A program made the position numbers and the translations under genes. A stretch of DNA of 37,971 bases from Treponema sp. UBA1226. GTDB taxonomy: Bacteria > Spirochaetota > Spirochaetia > Treponematales > Treponemataceae. Positions 1 through 6,773 of this stretch are shown in pieces (the first letter of the stretch is position 1; each line of letters starts with the position of its first letter). The DNA lies in contig DBWY01000001.1 in assembly GCA_002309195.1 (NCBI GenBank), positions 25,241 through 63,211 of the forward strand, given 5' to 3'. Under the pieces are notes generated by a model, which was given only the letters and a program-made list of their open reading frames with translations, was not told the origin of the DNA and made no database searches.

Positions 1-2787
1 CAGATTGGTCTTACAACAGGACAGGTTGCAGAAATTTATCATCCGGGTTATGCAGCAAAGAGAATGGAACTTGGAGCAGTAATTGCAGCAGCTCCGCTTG
101 ATACAGTTATGCGCGAACGCCCGGAACCGGGTGACATCGTAATTCTTCTTGGTGGTGGAACAGGCCGCGACGGAATCGGTGGTGCTACAGGTTCTTCAAA
201 AGTTCACACAGAAAAATCTGTTACGACTGCAGCTGCAGAGGTTCAGAAAGGAAACGCTGTTGAAGAGCGAAAAATCCAGCGCCTTTTCCGCAATAAAGAT
301 GTAAGTCTTATGATTCGCCGTTGTAATGACTTTGGTGCAGGTGGTGTTTCTGTTGCTGTCGGAGAACTTGCTCCGGGGCTCGACATCAATCTTGATGCCG
401 TTCCAAAAAAATATGAAGGTTTAAACGGAACTGAACTTGCAATTTCTGAAAGCCAGGAACGCATGGCAGTTGTTGTTCGTCCTAAAGATGTAAATAAATT
501 TATCAAGGCAGCGGCAGAAGAAAACTTGAATGCAGTTGTTGTTGCAACTGTTACAGATACAAACCGTCTTGTAATGAAGTGGCGCGGAAAGACAATCGTA
601 GACATTAAACGTGACTTCCTCGATGCAGCCGGTGCACATCACGAAGCAAAAGCAGTTATCGAAAGCCCTGCAGTTCCTTCAAGCTCGCCGCTTGTAAAAC
701 CGCTTGATAAAGTTGCAAAAAAGATTACTAAATCTGCAACAGCAAAGGCAATCCAGAGTGCATGGTTAGAAAACATTTCTGATCTTGCATGCTGTTCACA
801 GCGCGGTCTTGGCGAACGCTTTGACGGTTCTATCGGCTCATCATCTGTTTTATTCCCTTACGGTGGAAAATACCAGAATACACCAGAAGCCGGAATGGCA
901 GCTAAAATCCCTGTTATGTCTCCACGCGAAACATCTACTGTAAGTACAATGACTTATGGCTTTGATCCTCGCGTTAGCCAGTGGTCGCCGTGGCACGGCG
1001 CCCAGGTGTCTGTTCTTTCTTCTTTAGCTAAGCTTACCTGCTTAGGAACAGACCCTACGACCGCGCGCCTGTCGTTCCAGGAATTCTTTGGACGTGCCGT
1101 TGACGAAAAGAAATGGGGTTATCCTGCAGCAGCTTTACTTGGTTCCATCGATGCACAGGTTGCAATGGGAACAGCTTCGATTGGCGGTAAGGACAGTATG
1201 TCAGGAACTTTTGAAAAAATAAATGTTCCTCACACTCTCGTTTCATTTGCAGTAGGACATGACGAAGTAGAAAACGTAAGAAGCGGTTCATTTAAAAAAA
1301 CTGATTCAAATATTTATTTAGTTCAGACTCCGTACTCAGAAGAGCTTGCACCGGATTTTGATCAATTTACTAAAAATGCAAAAGCTTTAGTTGAACTAAA
1401 CAAAGCAAAGAAAATCGAAAGCATGTACCCTGTATGTGCAGGCGGAATTGCAGAAGCTGTAACAAAAATGTCGATGGGAAATAAAATCGGATGCGAAATT
1501 AATTTTATTCCGTCTTCTGCTACAGCTCTTAATATTAAAAAATCTTCTAAGGCTGCATCAAAATCAAAGAAAGCAGAAAATGCTTCTGCAGTAAAAGCAG
1601 GAAGCGCAGTTGATTTGTTTACTCCGCTTTACGGTTCGATTATCGTAGAAACAGATGCGGCTTTAGAAAATGATTCACGCTTTGCATCTGGAACTGTCGT
1701 AAAAATCGGAAAGACTGTAAAGGCACAGACAATCACTGTTGCAGGAAAAACAAAGACAACAACTGCAGTTATTAAAATCGATGACGCTGTTAAAGCGTGG
1801 GAAAAAACTTTAAGCGAAGTATTCCCTCCTGTATCAAATGCAAAACCTCAGGAAGCTCTTCCAAAGTTTGCAACAGAAGTTCATAAATCACTTTCTGATG
1901 TTCAGCGCAATCCTGTATTTAATATTGCACGTCATCATCCTCGTGTTCTTGTTCCTGTATTCCCTGGAACAAACTGCGAATACGATATGGCTCGTGCATT
2001 TAATCTTGCAGGTGCAGATACAAAGATTTTAGTTTTCAGAAACAATACGCCTCAGGCTTTGAGCGACTCGCTTAAAGAGCTTGAAAAGCAGATTAAGAAA
2101 GCACAGATTCTTGCATTCTCAGGAGGATTTAGTGCAGGTGATGAACCTGATGGTTCCGGAAAATTTATTGCAAACGTAATCCGTGAAGGTCATATTTCAG
2201 AACAGATCATGAAGCTTCTTAAAAAGCGCGATGGTCTTGTAATCGGAATCTGTAACGGCTTCCAGGCTTTGATAAAAACAGGTCTTGTTCCTTACGGAGA
2301 AATCCGTGATCCTTCTGCTGATATGCCTACACTGACATTTAACCAGGTTGGACGTCATATAAGCCGCATCTCAAGAACGAGAATGGTAAGTGCAATGAGT
2401 CCGTGGGCAATGGATCCGTCTGTAATCGATTCAAGAGTTCACCTTGTACCGATTTCTCATGGTGAAGGACGCATCATAATTAATCCTCGTCTTGCAAAAG
2501 AATTGTTCGAAAAGGGACAGATCTTTACGCAGTACGTTGACGAAAAAGGAAATCCTGCAATTACAGAACCAGACAACCCTAACGGTTCGATGTTCGCAAT
2601 TGAAGGTATGACAAGTCCTGACGGTCATGTTCTTGGAAAGATGGGACATAGTGAACGAACTGTAGGAAACGGAATGAACGGTTCGTCTGCAGATTTGATT
2701 TTTAATGTTGCAGGAGATCCTCTTACAAACCCTAACGAAAATTCTTGTCAGAATATTTTTGCTGCGGGTGTAAGATATTTTAAATAG
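1..2787 (+). CDS. purL: Phosphoribosylformylglycinamidine synthase, long PurL/PurQ fusion (5' end missing)
   Basis: The reading frame is open from base 1, so the N-terminal part lies outside the window. The enzyme converts FGAR, glutamine and ATP to FGAM in purine synthesis. Near the left end is the glycine-rich GGGTGRDGIGGATGSS segment of the synthetase domain, followed by NDFGAGGVSVAVGE and, later, SIGGKDSMSGTF. The C-terminal part is a fused glutamine amidotransferase: VFPGTNCEYDMARAF, the nucleophile Cys in GICNGFQ (codon at 2251-2253) and the His/Glu pair in HGEGR (His codon at 2458-2460). This fused arrangement replaces separate PurL and PurQ. A Lys/Ala/Ser-rich, low-complexity linker (about 1516-1605) interrupts the second synthetase half. 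The stop is TAG at 2785-2787. The family assignment is secure; the upstream extent is unknown. Confidence 0.96.
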   Translation, partial: QIGLTTGQVAEIYHPGYAAKRMELGAVIAAAPLDTVMRERPEPGDIVILLGGGTGRDGIGGATGSSKVHTEKSVTTAAAEVQKGNAVEERKIQRLFRNKDVSLMIRRCNDFGAGGVSVAVGELAPGLDINLDAVPKKYEGLNGTELAISESQERMAVVVRPKDVNKFIKAAAEENLNAVVVATVTDTNRLVMKWRGKTIVDIKRDFLDAAGAHHEAKAVIESPAVPSSSPLVKPLDKVAKKITKSATAKAIQSAWLENISDLACCSQRGLGERFDGSIGSSSVLFPYGGKYQNTPEAGMAAKIPVMSPRETSTVSTMTYGFDPRVSQWSPWHGAQVSVLSSLAKLTCLGTDPTTARLSFQEFFGRAVDEKKWGYPAAALLGSIDAQVAMGTASIGGKDSMSGTFEKINVPHTLVSFAVGHDEVENVRSGSFKKTDSNIYLVQTPYSEELAPDFDQFTKNAKALVELNKAKKIESMYPVCAGGIAEAVTKMSMGNKIGCEINFIPSSATALNIKKSSKAASKSKKAENASAVKAGSAVDLFTPLYGSIIVETDAALENDSRFASGTVVKIGKTVKAQTITVAGKTKTTTAVIKIDDAVKAWEKTLSEVFPPVSNAKPQEALPKFATEVHKSLSDVQRNPVFNIARHHPRVLVPVFPGTNCEYDMARAFNLAGADTKILVFRNNTPQALSDSLKELEKQIKKAQILAFSGGFSAGDEPDGSGKFIANVIREGHISEQIMKLLKKRDGLVIGICNGFQALIKTGLVPYGEIRDPSADMPTLTFNQVGRHISRISRTRMVSAMSPWAMDPSVIDSRVHLVPISHGEGRIIINPRLAKELFEKGQIFTQYVDEKGNPAITEPDNPNGSMFAIEGMTSPDGHVLGKMGHSERTVGNGMNGSSADLIFNVAGDPLTNPNENSCQNIFAAGVRYFK

Positions 2788-2792
2788 AAAAA

Positions 2793-2827
2793 TTATTAGG
2801 GCGCGATGACAAGTCGTGCTCTAATAA
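2793..2827 (+). promoter_or_regulatory. Strong RNA hairpin between purL and the lipoprotein gene
   Basis: TTATTAGGGCGCGA (2793-2806) pairs with TCGTGCTCTAATAA (2814-2827) over 14 positions with two G-U wobbles, leaving a 7-base loop. It starts six bases after the purL stop. No U-run follows, so it is not a textbook intrinsic terminator. It ends just before the AGGAAAG ribosome-binding site (2831-2837) of the next gene. It could end or stabilise the purL message or modulate translation downstream; the pairing is seen, the role is inferred. Confidence 0.6.
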
Positions 2828-2841
2828 ATCAGGAAAGTTTT

Positions 2842-3915
2842 ATGAAAAAAATCTTGGTTGCATTTATGACAGCCTGTGTAGTTTTTTTTGCAGGCTGCTC
2901 AAAGATTGAAGTTAAAAACGAAAAAGGCTGGTGGACAGATTATGATGAATGTCTTAAAGCCGCATCAGAATCTGGAAAAAAGATAATGATGGTTATCTCT
3001 GCTGACGAAGTAGAAAAGTCTGGAGAAACTTTAAAGCAGGAACTTTTTTATACAGAAGTCTTTATGCAAAAGTATCAGGACGAGTATGAGTTCTGCGAAA
3101 TTGATGTTTCACCAAGTCTTATCGTAAATGCTTTCCCGAAAAATAATATTCCAGAAGCAATCAGAAACGATAAAGCAAAAACCAGAAAGTTTTTAAATGA
3201 ACATAAAAAAGGTCAGCGTGACGCTGCAAAAATTCTTGAAAAGAGAATGAAAATCATGGCAACATTTGACGTTACGCACAGACCTATGATGGTTTTTATT
3301 ACGAAAGAAGGATATCCTATAGCTGATGTTCAGTATTTCCCGTCTGCTCAGATAGAAACATTTGATGAAATAATTGAATACTATTCACCGAGAATTACAG
3401 AATATTTAACGCTTGTTGAAACGGCGCATAACAGCACAGGTCTTGACCGCGTAAAAGCAATTGATGATCTTTATAACCGTACAAGCAATTCATACAGATA
3501 TCATCTTACTGAACTCATGAGAGAAATTCCAAAGCTTGATAAAGAAAATAAAAGTCAGCTTGTAGGAAAATATCTTCTTGCACTTGCAACTTCTGACACT
3601 ATTGACGCAACAATTGCAAGAAAGCCTCATAAGATTGCGCAGATTTATGAAAAGGTTGCAAAGAATAAATTTCTTTCTAAGCAGGAACAGCAGCAGGCTT
3701 ATTTTGCAGAGCTTTATATCATAGGAAAAAATTCTCCGACAGATAAAGAACTTAAGCAGATGAAAGCGCTGCTCGATAAAATTATTTTACTTGATCCTTC
3801 TTCTCCAATCGGTATGCAGGCAGCATCTAAGCTTGAGCAGTTAAATGAATTTATAAAACGACGCGAAGAATACGAAAAGAAGATTAAGGAAGAATCAGAA
3901 GGTTCTGACAACTAG
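2842..3915 (+). CDS. Lipoprotein with a thioredoxin-like domain lacking CxxC
   Basis: This is a 357-residue predicted lipoprotein. The ATG at 2842 is chosen because AGGAAAG sits five bases upstream and because it gives a clean signal peptide, MKKILVAFMTACVVFFAGC, with lipobox FAGC and Cys19 as the lipidation site; an in-frame ATG at 2806 lies inside the hairpin and adds a non-signal extension. Residues about 25-190 resemble the thioredoxin-7/DUF255 type: W-x-DYDECLKAASESGKKIMMVISADE, then THRPMMVFITKEGYP, where the Pro fits the cis-Pro position. No CxxC is present, so redox catalysis is unlikely. Residues about 195-357 are helical, charged and possibly TPR-like. The stop codon overlaps that of the convergent omptin-like gene within a shared CTAG. 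The function is unknown; a periplasmic scaffold or folding role is only a guess. Confidence 0.8.
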   Translation: MKKILVAFMTACVVFFAGCSKIEVKNEKGWWTDYDECLKAASESGKKIMMVISADEVEKSGETLKQELFYTEVFMQKYQDEYEFCEIDVSPSLIVNAFPKNNIPEAIRNDKAKTRKFLNEHKKGQRDAAKILEKRMKIMATFDVTHRPMMVFITKEGYPIADVQYFPSAQIETFDEIIEYYSPRITEYLTLVETAHNSTGLDRVKAIDDLYNRTSNSYRYHLTELMREIPKLDKENKSQLVGKYLLALATSDTIDATIARKPHKIAQIYEKVAKNKFLSKQEQQQAYFAELYIIGKNSPTDKELKQMKALLDKIILLDPSSPIGMQAASKLEQLNEFIKRREEYEKKIKEESEGSDN

Positions 3916-5006
3916 AATCTTATTACGCCAGAAATCTGAACGTCACAATATTTAGAACCCGAACCTGTAAGCGAGCCTTGTTTTGTATAAGGCCCGCTTT
4001 TATTATGACTTGTAAAACTGTTCCCCTGAATTTCTCCTGTGATTAATCCCGAAAGTAAAAATTTTATGCTCACAGAATCTGTTGCTTTAAACATTACCGA
4101 TGCGCTGCCTTTCCATGCATAAAAAACTGCAGCTCCTATGTCGTTAAAAAAAATCGGAGGAGTACGTACAAGATGAGAATCAAGTGAATCAAAATATGTA
4201 AAAGGTGAGCCTGCTATGGCAAACGAAACAACCCATCTGTCATCAGAACTTAAAAGACTGCACTCAAGTCCAAGCCACGTGTAATAATCTTTTCTTTCAA
4301 GTTCAATTACTTTACTGTTAAAACTTCCGACACTTACATGAGTCGGGTTCGGGTCGTCATATGCATAAAAAGAGTGGCTGCTGTTCCCATCTGTGGAGTT
4401 GCCGTACCACGCCTTACCGCCTGATGCAGTTAAAAAGAAATGTTCGTAAGAGAAACCGATAAAAGGCGAGAGAATTATTTTTTCTGCAGGCTTAAAATCA
4501 AATTTAAGTTCAATATCAAAAACGTTTCCAAAATTAATATTGTTATCGTGAACAGAAAAATTTGTTTTTATATTTGTTTTTCCCGTGCCGTAATATTTAT
4601 CCTGCAGCCAGTCAGAATCCTGCATCTGGCCTGAATCGTTTTTAAAAAATCCCCGGGCAGAAGCAGTAACGTGAAAGCGTTTTATCTGTACGTCTGCACC
4701 AAGCCCGATGTACGGCGCGCTTTTTATATCCCAGTCGAGCTGGCTTAAGTGATATTCTTTTCCGTTTGCAGTTGAGTTTGCATAGACATATTCTGAGAGC
4801 GTGCCGCTTCGAATGCCGGCTAAAGGCTCGAGCGAAAATTTAAAGCCTGTGTCGTCAGAAAAAGCAGGCGATGAAAAAAGTGTAAAAAGGGTGAGGAAGG
4901 CCGCGCAGTGAACAACGTGTCGGGCCGTACAAAGAACAAAATTTCGGGCCGCGCATTTTGTGAAATCTTTAACCACGCAGTAAACGGAATGTTTAATCCT
5001 GTTCAT
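3912..5006 (-). CDS. Omptin-like outer-membrane protease
   Basis: This 364-residue protein has a secretion signal and a predicted beta-barrel ending in Phe (SGVIRF). It shows clear omptin family features: RSGTLSEYVY then KEYHLSQLDW near the mature N-terminus (compare SLGTLSG and SQLDW of OmpT), GQMQDSDW with Asp130 and Asp132 matching the OmpT Asp83/Asp85 pair, FFLTASGGKAWY, and LDSH with Asp276 and His278 matching Asp210/His212. Omptins cleave surface-exposed proteins and peptides, often next to basic residues. The start ATG overlaps the stop of the upstream pseudouridine synthase as TGATG, which indicates coupling. The leader is unusual: residues 9-40 form four degenerate 8-residue repeats with Cys at 10, 18, 26 and 34, before the hydrophobic core and a probable cleavage near SPAFS-DD. 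Activity is inferred from the residues. Confidence 0.82.
   Translation of the reverse strand: MNRIKHSVYCVVKDFTKCAARNFVLCTARHVVHCAAFLTLFTLFSSPAFSDDTGFKFSLEPLAGIRSGTLSEYVYANSTANGKEYHLSQLDWDIKSAPYIGLGADVQIKRFHVTASARGFFKNDSGQMQDSDWLQDKYYGTGKTNIKTNFSVHDNNINFGNVFDIELKFDFKPAEKIILSPFIGFSYEHFFLTASGGKAWYGNSTDGNSSHSFYAYDDPNPTHVSVGSFNSKVIELERKDYYTWLGLECSLLSSDDRWVVSFAIAGSPFTYFDSLDSHLVRTPPIFFNDIGAAVFYAWKGSASVMFKATDSVSIKFLLSGLITGEIQGNSFTSHNKSGPYTKQGSLTGSGSKYCDVQISGVIRF
4887..4982 (-). repeat. 24-base degenerate tandem repeat, four units, in the omptin-like leader
   Basis: Read on the minus strand, codons 9-40 fall into four 24-base units encoding YCVVKDFT, KCAARNFV, LCTARHVV and HCAAFLTL. Each unit has Cys at its second position; units 2-4 share TG(C/T)-(G/A)CG-GCC, encoding CAA or CTA. 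It resembles a small expansion inside the signal-peptide n-region. Confidence 0.7.
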
Positions 5007-5788
5007 CAGTCTTCCTGTAAATCAGTGCTGTCAGCTGCTTCTTCTTTAAGCGGATCTGCACCATAAATCTTTGCAAGCTGTTTTCTTGTCGAGTCCATGT
5101 CCTTCTGGTAAGGAGCCGCAAATGTTACTTCTTTACCGGTTGAAGGATGAATAAAAGTAATTTTATATGCATGAAGTGCAAGTCGCGACAAAAGCGGCCG
5201 CTCTTCTTGAGTATCTCCGTTATATCGTTTTTTTATTTCGCTTAACCTTATAGGCTTCTGGTTGCCGCTGTAGAGCGGATCACATACGATGCAGAATTTA
5301 TTTTCTGCAAGGTGCACGCGAATTTGGTGGGTTCGACCGGTAAGGGGACGCGCCTCGATCCACGTATATGGCCCGCATTCTCCGATTACTTTAAAATCTG
5401 TAATTGATTTTTTGCCGAACTTTTTATTTACAACTGTGCGGTGTCGCGCGTCCCCGTCAGGCTGCAGCGGCAGATCTACATGGAGTTCTTTCCAGAGCGG
5501 CCGCCCGTTTATAAGACAATGATATATTTTTTTTACTTCGTGTTTTTCAAACTGCATTGAAATGTTCTTATGCGCTTCTGCATTTCGGGCGTAGACTACG
5601 ATTCCGGATGTATCTTTATCAATACGATGAACTGCATAGAGTTTTCCGAATTCTTTTTCGGCTTCTACATCAAGACGCGGAGCATCAGGGTTGTACCTGT
5701 CCTGGGCAATCAAAAGCCCTGAGCGTTTGTTTAATACTACGATGTCATCATCCTGGTAAATAACCGTATACGGTGCAGTTAATTTCAT
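5006..5788 (-). CDS. RluA-family 23S rRNA/tRNA pseudouridine synthase
   Basis: This 260-residue enzyme isomerises specific uridines in rRNA or tRNA to pseudouridine. The catalytic motif HRIDKDTSG places the nucleophilic Asp at about residue 57, and GRTHQIRVHLA and DPLYSG are further family signatures. There is no N-terminal S4 domain, which resembles the RluA/TruC-size members rather than RluC/RluD; which RNA site is modified cannot be read from sequence. Three starts are possible: a TTG at 5815, an ATG at 5797 inside the -10 box, and an ATG at 5788. The last gives MKLTAPYTVIYQDDD and sits 7 bases after a TATAAT box, so a leaderless message is likely. The gene overlaps the omptin-like gene by one base (TGATG), so the two probably form an operon divergent from the TetR gene. 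Confidence 0.9.
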   Translation of the reverse strand: MKLTAPYTVIYQDDDIVVLNKRSGLLIAQDRYNPDAPRLDVEAEKEFGKLYAVHRIDKDTSGIVVYARNAEAHKNISMQFEKHEVKKIYHCLINGRPLWKELHVDLPLQPDGDARHRTVVNKKFGKKSITDFKVIGECGPYTWIEARPLTGRTHQIRVHLAENKFCIVCDPLYSGNQKPIRLSEIKKRYNGDTQEERPLLSRLALHAYKITFIHPSTGKEVTFAAPYQKDMDSTRKQLAKIYGADPLKEEAADSTDLQED

Positions 5789-5795
5789 ACATATC

Positions 5796-5824
5796 ATTAT
5801 AGTAGAAATTGACAAACCGGTAAA
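5796..5824 (-). promoter_or_regulatory. Promoter of the pseudouridine synthase/omptin-like operon
   Basis: On the minus strand there is a TTTACC -35-like box (5819-5824), a 17-base spacer and a perfect TATAAT (5796-5801). The start codon at 5788 follows after 7 bases, leaving essentially no room for a 5' leader. Confidence 0.6.
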
Positions 5825-5837
5825 CTAATTATAAACT
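5809..5837 (+). promoter_or_regulatory. Candidate promoter of the TetR gene
   Basis: A perfect TTGACA (5809-5814) is followed by TATAAA at 5830-5835 (15-base spacing) or TAAACT at 5832-5837 (17-base spacing). It overlaps the divergent promoter of the pseudouridine synthase gene, so one regulator could affect both directions. Confidence 0.5.
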
Positions 5838-5852
5838 AACACTAGGTAGTTT
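5833..5852. promoter_or_regulatory. Candidate TetR operator (AAACTA-N8-TAGTTT)
   Basis: This imperfect palindrome has exact 6-base arms, AAACTA and TAGTTT, separated by ACACTAGG. It overlaps the -10 region and ends six bases before the TetR start codon, a common position for autoregulation. Binding is inferred. Confidence 0.4.
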
Positions 5853-5858
5853 AAAAAG

Positions 5859-6512
5859 ATGTCACGACCTTTAATTACACAGGAAAAAATCATAGAAGCC
5901 GCATTGTTCTGTGCCTTTGACAAGGGAATGGGTGATACATCTTTAAACGATATTTCAAATTATCTTTCAATCAAAAAAGCCAGCCTTTACAACCATTTTG
6001 CAAGCAAAGAAGAAATGCTAAAAGCCATAAACACATACTGCTCGGATTTCTATACAAAGGTAAATTTTGCTTCTGACGAAGAGCTTGCAAAAGCCGGAAC
6101 TTCTCCAGCCCAGGCCGAAAAAGTCTTTAAAACCTGTTCAGCTAATTACATAAAAAAGCACGAGGTTGATCCGCTGTTCCAGATTTACACTTTTGTAAAT
6201 TCTGAAAAATACTTTAACAAAGAAGTCCTGGACATATGGCAGGCTCAGGTCTCGAAAATCGAAAACCAGATTTATCTATTTTTTAAGCTCGTTAAAAACA
6301 GTGCAGATAATGCTTTTGTTAAGCGTGAATCAAAGAATTTCTGCAGTGTGCTTATGAATTCCTTAGATACCTACCTGGCAGCAAGGAAGGAAGTCATAAG
6401 GCAGAACCCCGAAAGCGGTGTAGGGGCTCTTTTTGCTCTTCCGAGCGACGACAAGTCCCTTCAGGATTTCGTTAAGTTTTCTGAACGTTCTATACAGCAG
6501 TTTACCCGTTAG
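5859..6512 (+). CDS. TetR/AcrR-family transcriptional regulator
   Basis: This is a 217-residue one-component regulator. Residues about 8-55 form the TetR DNA-binding domain: TQEKIIEAALFCAFDKGMGDTSLNDISNYLSIKKASLYNHFASKEEM, with the recognition-helix signature KKASLYNHF. The remaining residues are a helical ligand-binding and dimerisation domain of unknown specificity. The start ATG at 5859 has only a weak A-rich site upstream. The gene is divergent from the pseudouridine synthase gene and precedes the diaminobutyrate genes in the same direction, separated by 261 bases. Control of itself and of the diaminopropane operon is a reasonable inference from position and the palindromes; the inducer, possibly a polyamine, is unknown. 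Confidence 0.9.
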   Translation: MSRPLITQEKIIEAALFCAFDKGMGDTSLNDISNYLSIKKASLYNHFASKEEMLKAINTYCSDFYTKVNFASDEELAKAGTSPAQAEKVFKTCSANYIKKHEVDPLFQIYTFVNSEKYFNKEVLDIWQAQVSKIENQIYLFFKLVKNSADNAFVKRESKNFCSVLMNSLDTYLAARKEVIRQNPESGVGALFALPSDDKSLQDFVKFSERSIQQFTR

Positions 6513-6593
6513 TGCCGGCCGCGTGGTTTCTGGTGGCGTTTCAGGTTTCTGGCAGTATCTCGATTTTCTGGAATCTGGCGGCGTTTTTAGCAG

Positions 6594-6604
6594 AATTCAG
6601 CCTG
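6594..6604 (+). repeat. Intergenic motif AATTCAGCCTG, copy 1
   Basis: This is the first of three identical 11-base copies, all outside genes (others at 13514-13524 and 32554-32564). A T-rich stretch containing TTTTAG precedes it, as in copy 3, and AT-rich DNA follows. It lies 169 bases before the aminotransferase start. Confidence 0.6.
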
Positions 6605-6674
6605 ATAAAAAAAAGTTTAAAATTTTTCGATTTAGTATTGTTTAATATCGGGTTATGCTGTACTCTCTCAATTA

Positions 6675-6691
6675 CAACTTTTAAAAAGTTG
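6675..6691. promoter_or_regulatory. Perfect inverted repeat CAACTTTT-A-AAAAGTTG, candidate operator
   Basis: Two exact 8-base arms flank a single A, 82 bases before the aminotransferase start. With the adjacent TetR gene, this is a plausible operator, although the spacing of its AACT/AGTT arms differs from the palindrome upstream of the TetR gene. Confidence 0.4.
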
Positions 6692-6773
6692 CCAAGACAT
6701 AACGACATTGAAGCACTTGCAGTTTGCAAGCGGTTCGGCTATTTGTTTAACCCACTTGTAATGGAGAAAGTAG

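Larger units (their letters stand above)
6513..6773 (+). promoter_or_regulatory. Regulatory region upstream of the diaminopropane operon
   Basis: This stretch between the TetR gene and the aminotransferase gene holds a near-repeat (TCTGGTGGCGTTT at 6529-6541 and TCTGGCGGCGTTT at 6574-6586), one copy of AATTCAGCCTG (6594-6604), an AT-rich segment with weak promoter-like boxes (6630-6666), and a perfect inverted repeat (6675-6691). The ribosome-binding site GGAG (6763-6766) precedes the ATG at 6774 by seven bases. I see no convincing gene or terminator here. Confidence 0.5.
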
